64,000 nt of DNA from Paraburkholderia elongata (lineage in GTDB: Bacteria > Pseudomonadota > Gammaproteobacteria > Burkholderiales > Burkholderiaceae), in assembly GCF_013177735.1 (NCBI RefSeq), contig NZ_WOEZ01000126.1, forward strand, positions 1-64,000, in the 5' to 3' direction. A program made the translations under genes and the position numbers. The notes below the pieces were generated by a model that had not been told where the DNA came from, ran no database searches, and saw nothing but the letters and a program-made list of their open reading frames with translations. Of this stretch, positions 26,436 to 34,695 are shown piece after piece (within the stretch, counting starts at the first letter, position 1; each line of letters opens with the position of its first letter).

Positions 26436-28790
26436 TCAGCTATTGGTGCTGGACACGCTGTTGGTGCTGTCGGTTTCATGCGCGGTGCGGTGACCCTTCA
26501 TGCCGCATACGCCGAAGCGTTCGAGCAGCGCAGGAATCGCGTCGACCGGTACCGGACGCGAGAACAGGAAGCCCTGCGCTTCGATATGGCCGAGCGCGGC
26601 GAGCCACGCAATCTGCTCTTCGGTCTCGGTGCCTTCGACCACCACCGTGAGCCCGAGCGAACGCGCCAGGTTGACGATCGCGGTGACCATGACGCATACG
26701 CTGCGGTCGCCGGGAATCGCCTGGACGAACGAACGGTCCACCTTCAGCGTGTCGACCGAGAAGCGGTTCAGGTAGGAGAGCGACGAATAGCCTGTGCCGA
26801 AGTCGTCGAGCGCGATGCGCACGCCGAGGCGCTTCAACGCGAAGATCTTCTCCGAGACGAGTTCGGGGTATTCCATCATCGCCGTCTCGGTGATTTCGAG
26901 TTCGAGGCGGCGCGCGGAGATGCCGCTTTCCTCGATTGCGTGCGAGATGGTTTCGTACAGATCGCCGCGCCAGAACTGCACTGCGGAGATGTTCACCGCG
27001 AGCGACAGCGTGTCGTAGCCCTGTTGCTGCCACAACGCCAGTTGGCGGCAGGCGGTTTCGATTACGAAGTCGCCGATCGGCACGATCAGGCCGGTCGATT
27101 CGGCGACCGGAATGAATTCGTTGGCCGGAATCAAGCCGTGTTGCGGATGGTTCCAGCGCACCAGCGCTTCAAAACCGGTGATGCAGCGGCGCGTCAGATC
27201 GATCTTCGGCTGATAGGTGAGAAACAGCTGGCCTTCGGCGAGCGCGACGCGCAGCTGCTGTTCCCACTTCATCAAATGGTCCGCGCGGTGCGACAACTGC
27301 GGCGAATAGAACTGGTAGCAGTTCTTGCCCGCGTCCTTCGCGCTGTACATCGCGAGGTCGGCTTTTTTCAGCAGGTCGATTTCGCTCTCGTTGGCGACCG
27401 AGTAGAGCGCGATGCCGATGCTCGCATGCAATACGAACGAACTGCCGCGCACTTCGAAGGGCTTGGAGAACGCTTCGGCCGCCGCTTCGGCAAGTGTCAC
27501 AGCGCGCTTCTCGACGTCGTCGCCCTTGATCACCACGACGAACTCGTCGCCGCCGATGCGGCTCAACGCGCCGCCGTCACCAACCGCGGTGGCGAGGCGC
27601 GAGGCCGTCATTTGCAACACGATGTCGCCGGCGTTGTGGCCCAGCGTGTCGTTGACAGTCTTGAAGTTGTCGAGGTCGATGAAGAGAATCGCGAGGCGCC
27701 CGAGATTGGCGGGCTGTGCCACGTCGTGCCGTAAAGTTTGCAGCGTCGCATAGCGATTGCGCAAACCGGTCAGCAGATCGTACTCGACCAGATGCGTCAT
27801 CTCGCGCTCGCGCCCGAGCAGCTTGCCGATCAATCCGGTGGCCACCGCGAAGAAGCTCAACATCGCGAGTGAGATGAAGCCCGCCATCATCAGATAGACG
27901 TTGCGCGTGTGGTTGTAGTCGGCGAATTCTTCGGCTTGCGACAGACCTACCAGCACGCCGAGCGGATAGCCGTCGATATGCCGGTACGAGACGATGCGCG
28001 TGACGTTGTCGATCGAATCGACGTAGGTGCCCGACACGTGCTCCGAGGTCGGATACAAGCCGCTCGCCGAGAATGCGCCATTGGCGCTTACGGCGCTGCC
28101 CGTGCGGCGCGCCAACACCGTGCCGTTGTCCGAGATCACCGCGATCACGCCTTCGCGGCCAATGGCCGCGTTGTTGTAGAAGTCGCTGGTGAAATAGCTT
28201 GGATCTTCGGAGACCACCACGACCCCTGCGAACGAGCCGTCGGGATGATTCAGACGCCGCGTCATCTGCAAGGTCCAGTGGCGGGATACGCGGCCGAGCA
28301 CCGGCTTGCTGATATACAACTGGTCGTCGTTTTCGTGTTCGTGGACCTTGAAGTGTTCGCGGTCCGACAGGTCGATGTGCTTGGGATTGAGTTCGGCCGT
28401 GTTGGCGATCAGCGTGCCGTGCTCGTCGATCAGCGACACCTGCACCAGCGTCTCGCTTTGCACCACGCCTTTTTCAACCGTGCTGGCCAGATCGAAATGA
28501 TTCGGCGTTTTCTCGAACTCGTATTTGACGAAGCGGGTGATCTGGTCGACCTGGTGAATCGCTTTGACCGTGTGCTGCTCCAGTGCCGCGGAGAGAATCG
28601 CAGCGGAGGCCATCGCTTCACGATTCGTGGCTTCTTTCTCAACCGACAGGCGCGCGAAGATCACCGTCCAAAGCAGGATCAGCACCAGCACGCCGAGCGC
28701 GGGAATGGCGAGCAAGGCACGGCGGCGCGACACGACAGGATCGCGACGGGGTTTGGCTTCGCGCTGGTCGGAGAAGCGGGGCTGGCTCAT
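26436..28790 (-). CDS. Membrane-bound GGDEF-EAL protein with periplasmic sensor domain
   Basis: This 784-residue inner-membrane protein controls cyclic-di-GMP. Two helices (about 24-46 and 297-322) flank a double-Cache-like periplasmic sensor. The cytosolic part has an intact GGDEF motif (413-417), preceded by the FIDLDNFKTVNDTLGH metal/substrate region, and an EAL domain with EALVRW (541-543) and DDFGTGYSSLSYL. Both active sites look complete, so it may make and break c-di-GMP. No RxxD inhibitory site is seen five residues before GGDEF. The start at 28790 gives a short cytoplasmic N-terminus with the basic run before the helix; upstream frames are unconserved. It probably senses a small periplasmic ligand. 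Confidence 0.92.
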   Translation of the reverse strand: MSQPRFSDQREAKPRRDPVVSRRRALLAIPALGVLVLILLWTVIFARLSVEKEATNREAMASAAILSAALEQHTVKAIHQVDQITRFVKYEFEKTPNHFDLASTVEKGVVQSETLVQVSLIDEHGTLIANTAELNPKHIDLSDREHFKVHEHENDDQLYISKPVLGRVSRHWTLQMTRRLNHPDGSFAGVVVVSEDPSYFTSDFYNNAAIGREGVIAVISDNGTVLARRTGSAVSANGAFSASGLYPTSEHVSGTYVDSIDNVTRIVSYRHIDGYPLGVLVGLSQAEEFADYNHTRNVYLMMAGFISLAMLSFFAVATGLIGKLLGREREMTHLVEYDLLTGLRNRYATLQTLRHDVAQPANLGRLAILFIDLDNFKTVNDTLGHNAGDIVLQMTASRLATAVGDGGALSRIGGDEFVVVIKGDDVEKRAVTLAEAAAEAFSKPFEVRGSSFVLHASIGIALYSVANESEIDLLKKADLAMYSAKDAGKNCYQFYSPQLSHRADHLMKWEQQLRVALAEGQLFLTYQPKIDLTRRCITGFEALVRWNHPQHGLIPANEFIPVAESTGLIVPIGDFVIETACRQLALWQQQGYDTLSLAVNISAVQFWRGDLYETISHAIEESGISARRLELEITETAMMEYPELVSEKIFALKRLGVRIALDDFGTGYSSLSYLNRFSVDTLKVDRSFVQAIPGDRSVCVMVTAIVNLARSLGLTVVVEGTETEEQIAWLAALGHIEAQGFLFSRPVPVDAIPALLERFGVCGMKGHRTAHETDSTNSVSSTNS

Positions 28791-29259
28791 CGGGCTGCCC
28801 GTTCCCTGGTGCAGGCCAATTGCAACTGCGCGAGCGTCGACTGCGCTAATTTCATAGGTGGCTGCATGGTGACCAAGGTGCCGGGACTGCTGCGCAGTGG
28901 AACGGAGCGTGGCGTCGTGCCTGACCATCCGCAGGTCATCGGGTACGTCTCGATATTACTTAATGCCACTGGATTAAGGAAGGGTCCGCGCATCGGGTAT
29001 ACGCGGGCGCCACAGACCGTTCCGGCCGGCTGAATTCGCAGCCGGCGCGGCCAGCCTTGGGGCTGCAGCCTGGCAGTCGTTTTCGAATATTTCATCGGGG
29101 TCCGGAATTCAGGTGTGCCAGGCCTCTGATCATGCATGACGCATTAGTTGTGCAAACCGTGCGGCGTTTTGTGGTCAAGCGTGGCCGGAAGCGGCGAGAC
29201 ACGGGCGGCGTTCAGCGGCAGGCCGGCGGTCGCTAGCCTGTAATCGGGAACCGCGCCGT

Positions 29260-30168
29260 TCATGGTAACCGGAACGTGCCGTCGACGATCGTCACCGACG
29301 GCCCACCGATCCACGTCTTGCCAGCTGCGTCGTCGTAGTGCACCGAAACGTTGCCGGCGCGACCCAGTACGGTGCCCTGGCGTGCCGTGTAGTGTGAGCC
29401 CGGGCGCAACTGCTGGGCACTCAGGAGGCCCGCGAGCGCGGCGTTCGCGCTACCCGTGACCGGATCTTCGCCGACACCGAAACGGCCGCCTGCCATCAGG
29501 CAGCGCACCTCGAAGGTGGCCGGACCGTCAGCGCCGTGCGGTCCGTAGACGGCGAGACCATGGGTGTTCATCGCATGCACGATATCGGCGAGCGCAGCGG
29601 CGTCGGGTTCGAGCGCGAGGCAGTCGAGCGCTGAATTGACGCGCACCACGAGCCATGGCGCACCATTGTCGACCGCGCAGGGCGTTGCGCTGAAATCGAT
29701 CGCGTCGCTACGCAAAGCCGTAGTCAGTGCCGCGTACTGATCTTGGGGAAGCGGCGTGACGCGCGCGGGCGGCGCGGCGAAAGCCCATCCGCCTTGCGCC
29801 TTGCCGGTCGATTCAGATTCAGTCAGCGCTTGCAATTCGACGAGACCCAGGCCGCATTGCTGTACCAGCTTGTCGGCCTGCTTCGGTCGATATCCACTCT
29901 CGAGCAACGCATGCGCGGTGCCGAGTGTCGGATGACCGGCGAACGGCAATTCGCCATGCGTCGTGAAGATACGCACGCGATAGTCGGCGTCCGGGTCGGT
30001 CGGCTTCAGCAGGAAGGTGGTTTCGGACAGATTGGTCCAGTGCGCGATCGCCTGCATCTGATCCGCATCGAGCGCGTCGGCGTCGAACACGACTGCAAGC
30101 GGATTGCCTTTGAACGGCACCGACGTGAACACGTCGACCTGTTTGAAACGAACGGTGTTGGCGGGCAT
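29260..30168 (-). CDS. PhzF family isomerase/epimerase
   Basis: This 302-residue soluble protein belongs to the diaminopimelate-epimerase-like PhzF family. It has FKQVDVFTSVPFKGNPLAVVFDA, the catalytic-Glu region LSETTFLL (about 47-54), TTHGELPFAGHPTLGTAHALLE and the C-terminal GEDPVTGSANAALAGLL. In phenazine producers PhzF isomerises DHHA, but most family members act on other small metabolites and no phenazine genes are here. The start at 30168 matches family length, although no good Shine-Dalgarno is visible. It lies 181 bases after ridA on the same strand. Confidence 0.9.
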   Translation of the reverse strand: MPANTVRFKQVDVFTSVPFKGNPLAVVFDADALDADQMQAIAHWTNLSETTFLLKPTDPDADYRVRIFTTHGELPFAGHPTLGTAHALLESGYRPKQADKLVQQCGLGLVELQALTESESTGKAQGGWAFAAPPARVTPLPQDQYAALTTALRSDAIDFSATPCAVDNGAPWLVVRVNSALDCLALEPDAAALADIVHAMNTHGLAVYGPHGADGPATFEVRCLMAGGRFGVGEDPVTGSANAALAGLLSAQQLRPGSHYTARQGTVLGRAGNVSVHYDDAAGKTWIGGPSVTIVDGTFRLP

Positions 30169-30349
30169 CGGGCGCGATCCGGCGAATCCAGCAGATTGAT
30201 AGGGTTCGGGGATTCTACCTGGTGACAAAGGAACGATCTACCTTGCCACAAAGGCAAAACGCGCCGCAGGCGACAGACACCTTGCGACGCGTTCAGTATG
30301 TTCAGAACGACCGGCCGGGCGAACCGGCAGCAAGTTCTGTTCAAGTTTG

Positions 30350-30814
30350 TTATTCGACTTCGGCGATCATTTCGATTTCGACGCATGCGCCGAGCGGAAT
30401 CTGCGCCACGCCGAACGCCGAGCGCGCATGCTTGCCGCGCTCGCCGAACACATCCGCGACCAGTTCGGACGCGCCGTTGGTCACCAGATGCTGCTCTGTG
30501 AACTCGAGCGTCGAGTTGACGAGGCTCATCAGCTTGACGATGCGCGTGACGCGATTCAGATCGCCCACATGCGCGTGCAGCGTGGCGAGCAGGTCGATCG
30601 CGATCGAGCGTGCGGCGGCCTTGCCTTCTTCGGTGGTGAGCGTGGCGCCGAGCTTGCCGGCCCACACCTTGCCGTCCTTCTTGGCAATGTGACCGGACAG
30701 GTACACCGTGTTGCCGCTTTGCGCGCTCATCACATAGGCGGCTGCCGGAGCACCTGCGCTCGGCAGTTCGATGCCCAGTTCCTTAAGCTTGTCGTACACA
30801 TTCGTTTGAGCCAT
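30350..30814 (-). CDS. RidA family enamine/imine deaminase-like protein
   Basis: A 154-residue protein of the RidA/YjgF/UK114 family. Members hydrolyse reactive enamine or imine intermediates released by PLP enzymes. The region VYLSGHIAKKDGKVWAGKLGA, AIDLLATLHAHVGDLNRVTRIVKLM and the C-terminal LGACVEIEMIAEVE are typical; GKHARSAFGVAQIPLG contains the Arg that binds the carboxylate. An N-terminal extension of about 30 residues places it in the longer 'YjgH/RutC-like' subgroup. AAGGA precedes the ATG. It follows a PLP aminotransferase gene by 56 bases, which suits a detoxifying role for that enzyme's products. Confidence 0.9.
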   Translation of the reverse strand: MAQTNVYDKLKELGIELPSAGAPAAAYVMSAQSGNTVYLSGHIAKKDGKVWAGKLGATLTTEEGKAAARSIAIDLLATLHAHVGDLNRVTRIVKLMSLVNSTLEFTEQHLVTNGASELVADVFGERGKHARSAFGVAQIPLGACVEIEMIAEVE

Positions 30815-30870
30815 GGTGCATCCTTGGTCAGTAGTGAAATTCGGTAACCCGGCGGGGCGGCCGGGGTCGC

Positions 30871-32067
30871 TTAGACCTTCGCGCGGATCAGCGCCGCGAG
30901 ACGCGACACGCCTTCGTCGATCTTGGCCGGCGGCACCGTGACGAACGACAGGCGCAGCGTGTTGTGCTGGGCTTCACTCGCGAAGAACGGACCGCCCGGC
31001 ACGAACGCCACGTTCTGCGCGACGGCTTCTTCCAGCAGCTTCATGCTGTCAATCTGTGCGGGCAGATTCACCCACACGAACATGCCGCCTTCCGGACGAT
31101 TCCAGCTTACGCCTTCAGGCATGTAGCGTTCGAGCGAAGCGAGCATCGCCGCGCATTGATCGCGGTACAGCTCGCGAATGGTCGGCACGTGCGTGTCGAG
31201 GAAGCCGTCCTTGATCACTTCGTACACGATGCGTTGCGTGAAGCTCGGCGTGTGCAGGTCGGTGGCTTGCTTGGCCTGCACGAGCTTGAAGATCAACTCT
31301 TCGGGCGCAATGATGTAGCCGACCCGCAGGCCCGGCGCCAGCACTTTCGAGAACGAGCCGAGATGGACGATGTGATCCGGCGCCATCGACAGCATGGTGG
31401 GCAGCGGTTCGCCGGCGTAGTCGAGCGCGCCGTAGGGATCGTCTTCGATCACCGGGAACGGCGCGGTCTTCGCAAACGCGGCCAATGCGCGGCGACGCTC
31501 GACCGGCAGGCGGCGGCCGGTCGGATTCTGGAAGTTCGGTTGCGCGTACAAGAGGCGCGCGCCGGCCGTCAGTTCGGGCGTAAGCGCTTCGGGAATCAGG
31601 CCTTGCTCGTCGGTCGGCACCTGCACGTAGCGCGGTTCGTACATCGAGAACGATTGCAGCGCGCCGAGGTAAGTCGGCGTTTCGACCAGCACGGGGCTGT
31701 CCGGGCACACCAGCACTTTGCCGAGCAGGTCGAGCGCTTGTTGCGAGCCGGTCGTGATCAGTACCTGCGAAGGGCGAATCTGCGCACCGTTCACCGAATA
31801 GCGTTGCGCGACCCATTCACGCAGCGGCAGATAGCCTTCGGTGGCGCTGTATTGCAAAGCCGCGGCGGGCGCGTCGCGCAGAATGCGGTCGGATGCTTCG
31901 CGCATACGTTCGGCCGGGAAGGTCGCCGGCGAGGGCAGGCCGCCCGCGAACGAAATGACTTCGGGCCGTTCCGTAACCTTCAGGATCTCGCGGATCGCCG
32001 AGCTCGTGAGCTTGCGTGCGCGTTCGGACAGTTGCCACGTGGGGGCTTTCAAGTCGCTTTGGTCCAT
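30871..32067 (-). CDS. PLP-dependent aminotransferase, class I/II (2-aminoadipate transaminase/LysN-like)
   Basis: A 398-residue fold-type I aminotransferase. Landmarks are FAGGLPSPATFPAERM at the N-terminus, LITTGSQQALDLLGKVL, YAQPNFQNPTGRRLP, VIEDDPYGALDYAG, and the PLP-lysine motif GSFSKVLAPGLRVGYI (about 235-250), then the C-terminal Arg in LRLSFV that holds the substrate carboxylate. Family members transaminate 2-aminoadipate, aromatic or branched amino acids; specificity cannot be told. ridA follows by 56 bases and a VOC gene lies 75 bases before it on the same strand. A MocR-type regulator is divergent, so the four genes may form its regulon. Confidence 0.92.
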   Translation of the reverse strand: MDQSDLKAPTWQLSERARKLTSSAIREILKVTERPEVISFAGGLPSPATFPAERMREASDRILRDAPAAALQYSATEGYLPLREWVAQRYSVNGAQIRPSQVLITTGSQQALDLLGKVLVCPDSPVLVETPTYLGALQSFSMYEPRYVQVPTDEQGLIPEALTPELTAGARLLYAQPNFQNPTGRRLPVERRRALAAFAKTAPFPVIEDDPYGALDYAGEPLPTMLSMAPDHIVHLGSFSKVLAPGLRVGYIIAPEELIFKLVQAKQATDLHTPSFTQRIVYEVIKDGFLDTHVPTIRELYRDQCAAMLASLERYMPEGVSWNRPEGGMFVWVNLPAQIDSMKLLEEAVAQNVAFVPGGPFFASEAQHNTLRLSFVTVPPAKIDEGVSRLAALIRAKV

Positions 32068-32142
32068 GGTCTCCTCTGCTGGTATCTCTGGAAGCGGTCA
32101 AAATTTCAATTATCGCGCGAGTTTGTGACCCGCGCGCGCTGC

Positions 32143-32832
32143 TTATTTAAGGGTCCGTAGACCCTCGGGTGTTTCAAACTCGGCGACGAGCGCCACTGCG
32201 CCTTCCGTGGGCTCGAGTGCGATCAGGTGCGTCGCGCCCAGCCAGTGCAATTGCGCCGCAATGATGTCGGCTTGCGGGTGTGCGGCTTTCAAAGCTTTCA
32301 GTGCGATGCCCGTTTCCGGCAAGGCCGCCGACGGATGCCGCAGCGTGTCCCACTGGATCAGCGACGGCAGTACGCCGTCGCCGGCGCCTTCCCACGCGGG
32401 GAACGCGCCGTCGTCGGGCACCGTCAGACCCCAGCTGAAATCGCCACGCGTCATCGGCACGATCGGTGCAATGCGCTGCGGATACTGCGCCTGCCACGCG
32501 GTGAGCCGCTTCGGGCGGTCAACTCGGGCAACCCAGTGCGACAGGTACGGCCCTTTTTCGAGCCGCGCTTGCGTCGCCGGGTCGTCGAGGGCGAACAGGC
32601 GGGCGCGGGGCGCGGCACCCTCCGCGGGTTCTGCGGCTTGCGGGTCGACCGCGATCACCTCCAGATACACGCCGCCCCACAGGTTCAGCAGGCGATTGTG
32701 CGTGCGCATCAGTGGATGCGCGCCCCCGCCGGCCGGTGCGACGCCGAGCGTGTCGGCGACGTACTGCGTGCCCTCGTCGAGGGTACGGGCGGAAATCACG
32801 AGGTGATCGAGACGGAGCGAATGGGCGGTCAT
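32143..32832 (-). CDS. VOC family (glyoxalase-like) protein
   Basis: A 229-residue soluble protein with vicinal-oxygen-chelate topology: LRLDHLVISARTLDEGTQYVADTLGVAP starts the first beta-alpha-beta unit. HxLMRTHNRLLNLWGGVYLEVIAVDP and the later LPSLIQWDTLRHPSAALPETG are typical of the Glyoxalase_3 subfamily, whose enzymatic role is undefined. The putative metal ligand His10 and Glu59 are present. It heads the minus-strand series VOC-aminotransferase-RidA-PhzF and faces the MocR regulator across 278 bases. No ribosome site was clear; the start agrees with the family. Confidence 0.85.
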   Translation of the reverse strand: MTAHSLRLDHLVISARTLDEGTQYVADTLGVAPAGGGAHPLMRTHNRLLNLWGGVYLEVIAVDPQAAEPAEGAAPRARLFALDDPATQARLEKGPYLSHWVARVDRPKRLTAWQAQYPQRIAPIVPMTRGDFSWGLTVPDDGAFPAWEGAGDGVLPSLIQWDTLRHPSAALPETGIALKALKAAHPQADIIAAQLHWLGATHLIALEPTEGAVALVAEFETPEGLRTLK

Positions 32833-33066
32833 GGCGGATCAGGAAAACGGTTTCTGCGGTAAGCCGGAACGCGTGCCGGATGCGGCAGCAGCGTGGCCGG
32901 GGTCGTAAGCATAACCGTTTGCCGGGTCGGCGGGCCAGGCGGATGGCGTTTGGGCGGGTCTTTCCCGATGTCGCTCGTGTGCAGTGCATGCCGCCCGAGC
33001 CGCTTCATCATCCGTTGCTTATCTTAAATGTAGCCTTGAATGTAGCGGCGGCGACCGGCACAGTAA

Positions 33067-33097
33067 CGGTACAATCGATTCGATACCGTTCGGTACA
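33067..33097 (+). promoter_or_regulatory. Candidate MocR operator: CGGTACA direct repeat with ACCG-TT-CGGT
   Basis: CGGTACA occurs at 33067-33073 and again at 33091-33097 (24 bases apart), and ACCGTTCGGT (33085-33094) forms a small palindrome. TACAAT at 33070-33075 could be the -10 box. MocR-type regulators usually bind direct repeats near their own promoter, so this is a plausible site just ahead of the MocR gene and within the divergent promoter region. Confidence 0.4.
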
Positions 33098-33110
33098 GTT
33101 GGAGCCCGTT

Positions 33111-34565
33111 ATGTCCGTCCCGCTTGCCCAGATTCCCACTCCTCACGATACGGCGTCGCTGACGCTGGTCGAGCAGCTCGTCCAGTGGGCGCGCCGCCGC
33201 ATCGAGGAGCGCGTGTTCCGTCCCGGCATGCGCATGCCGTCGATCCGCAAGCTGGCGCTGGACAAGGGCGTGTCGCGCTTCACCGTGGTCGAGGCGTACG
33301 AGCGGCTGGTGGCGCAGGGCTACCTGGAGTCGCGGCGCGGTTCCGGTTTCTACGTGCGCGAACGATTGGGCTGCGCGCCGACGGCCGAGATCCGTTCGAT
33401 CGCCGCAGCGGCCCCCGCGCCGGCCACGATCGACGTTGTCTGGCTGCTGCGCAATATGTTGCATACGGGCGCGCGCCCCGAGCGCAGCCCGGGTCTGGGC
33501 TATCTGCCGGGGCGCTGGCTCGACGGCGATCTGATCACCAACGCGCTGCGCACGCTCGGCCGGCAAAGCGGTGCGCAGATGCTCGGCATCGGCACGCCGC
33601 AGGGCTTTTTGCCGCTGCGCCAGCAATTGCAGACGCGGCTGGAGGAGCTGGAAATCGGCGCTTCGCCGGATCAGATCGTAATGGTCTCCGGCATTACCCA
33701 GGCCATCGACCTGATTTCGCGGATTTACGTTAAGCCGGGCGATGCGGTGATCGTCGGCGATCCGGCCTGGTTCCAGATGTTCGGGCGCTTCGCGTCGCAA
33801 GGCGCGCGGCTGGTCGGCATGCCGTACACGCCGGATGGGCCGGACCTCGACGCGCTCGAATCGCTCGTCGAAACCTGGCGGCCGAAAATGCTGGTGATCA
33901 ATTCGGTGCTGCAGAATCCGACCGGCACGTCGCTCACGGCCGCGCAGGCGTTCCGCATCCTGCGGCTTGCCGAAGCGTACGACTTCATCGTCGTCGAAGA
34001 TGATATTTACGGCGATCTGTGCCCGCCGAGCAATCCTGGCACGCGGCTCGCGAGCCTCGACCAGTTGAAGCGCGTGATTTACCTCAGCAGTTTTTCGAAG
34101 ACGCTCGCGCCTAATCTGCGTGTGGGTTTTATCGCCTGCGCGCCGGAGGTGGCCACGGCTGTCAGCGATCAGAAAATGCTGGTCGGCATGACGAGCCCCG
34201 AACTGAACGAGCGCGTGCTCTACAAGATTCTCACCGAGGGCCACTATCGCCGGCATGTCGAGCGGCTACGCGCGCGCCTGGACGGTGTGCGCGAAAAATC
34301 CGTGCGGATGCTGGAGAAGACCGGCATGAAACTGTTCCTGACGCCCACGGCAGGCATGTTTCTGTGGGTCGACACCGGCGTCGATGCGAGCGCGCTCACA
34401 GCCGCCGGCCACGAAGACGGCTTTCTGTTGACGCCCGGGAGTCTGTTTTCGCCGCAGCAATCGCCGACCACGTGGATGCGCTTCAATATCGCCAATTGCG
34501 GCGATCCTGAACTGTCGACGTTCCTGTGCCGCTATCTGGATAGCGTCGCACGGCGCGCCTCTTGA
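33111..34565 (+). CDS. GntR/MocR family regulator with aminotransferase-like domain
   Basis: A 484-residue cytosolic regulator. A GntR winged helix (about 18-90, GMRMPSIRKLALDKGVSRFTVVEAYERL and LESRRGSGFYV) is linked to a fold-type I aminotransferase-like domain with NPTGTSLTAAQAFRI, VVEDDIYGDLCP and the PLP-lysine-like SSFSKTLAPNLRVGFI. Such proteins use PLP adducts or amino acids as signals. GGAG precedes the ATG by about 8 bases. It is divergent from the VOC-aminotransferase-RidA-PhzF genes and is probably their regulator (inference). htpG follows 130 bases later, also on the plus strand. Confidence 0.92.
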   Translation: MSVPLAQIPTPHDTASLTLVEQLVQWARRRIEERVFRPGMRMPSIRKLALDKGVSRFTVVEAYERLVAQGYLESRRGSGFYVRERLGCAPTAEIRSIAAAAPAPATIDVVWLLRNMLHTGARPERSPGLGYLPGRWLDGDLITNALRTLGRQSGAQMLGIGTPQGFLPLRQQLQTRLEELEIGASPDQIVMVSGITQAIDLISRIYVKPGDAVIVGDPAWFQMFGRFASQGARLVGMPYTPDGPDLDALESLVETWRPKMLVINSVLQNPTGTSLTAAQAFRILRLAEAYDFIVVEDDIYGDLCPPSNPGTRLASLDQLKRVIYLSSFSKTLAPNLRVGFIACAPEVATAVSDQKMLVGMTSPELNERVLYKILTEGHYRRHVERLRARLDGVREKSVRMLEKTGMKLFLTPTAGMFLWVDTGVDASALTAAGHEDGFLLTPGSLFSPQQSPTTWMRFNIANCGDPELSTFLCRYLDSVARRAS

Positions 34566-34695
34566 AACCGCGCCGGCTTGCCCCAATTTAGCGGGACAAC
34601 CCGGCGGCACGGCCTCGGCGCCACATGTGGCCCGCGGGCCGTGCGCCACGCCTGACTAGATAGAACCCCATTCGTAACAGAGAGGAAGTCCGACC

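Noticed and set aside
26436..28790. Degenerate, non-catalytic GGDEF or EAL domain
   Set aside because: Both GGDEF and EAL motifs are intact on reading, so the protein is kept as probably bifunctional.
34566..34695. Sigma32 heat-shock promoter in front of htpG
   Set aside because: CCCCATTC near 34668 fits the -10 box but no CTTGAAA-like -35 lies at the proper distance, and it would leave hardly any leader.
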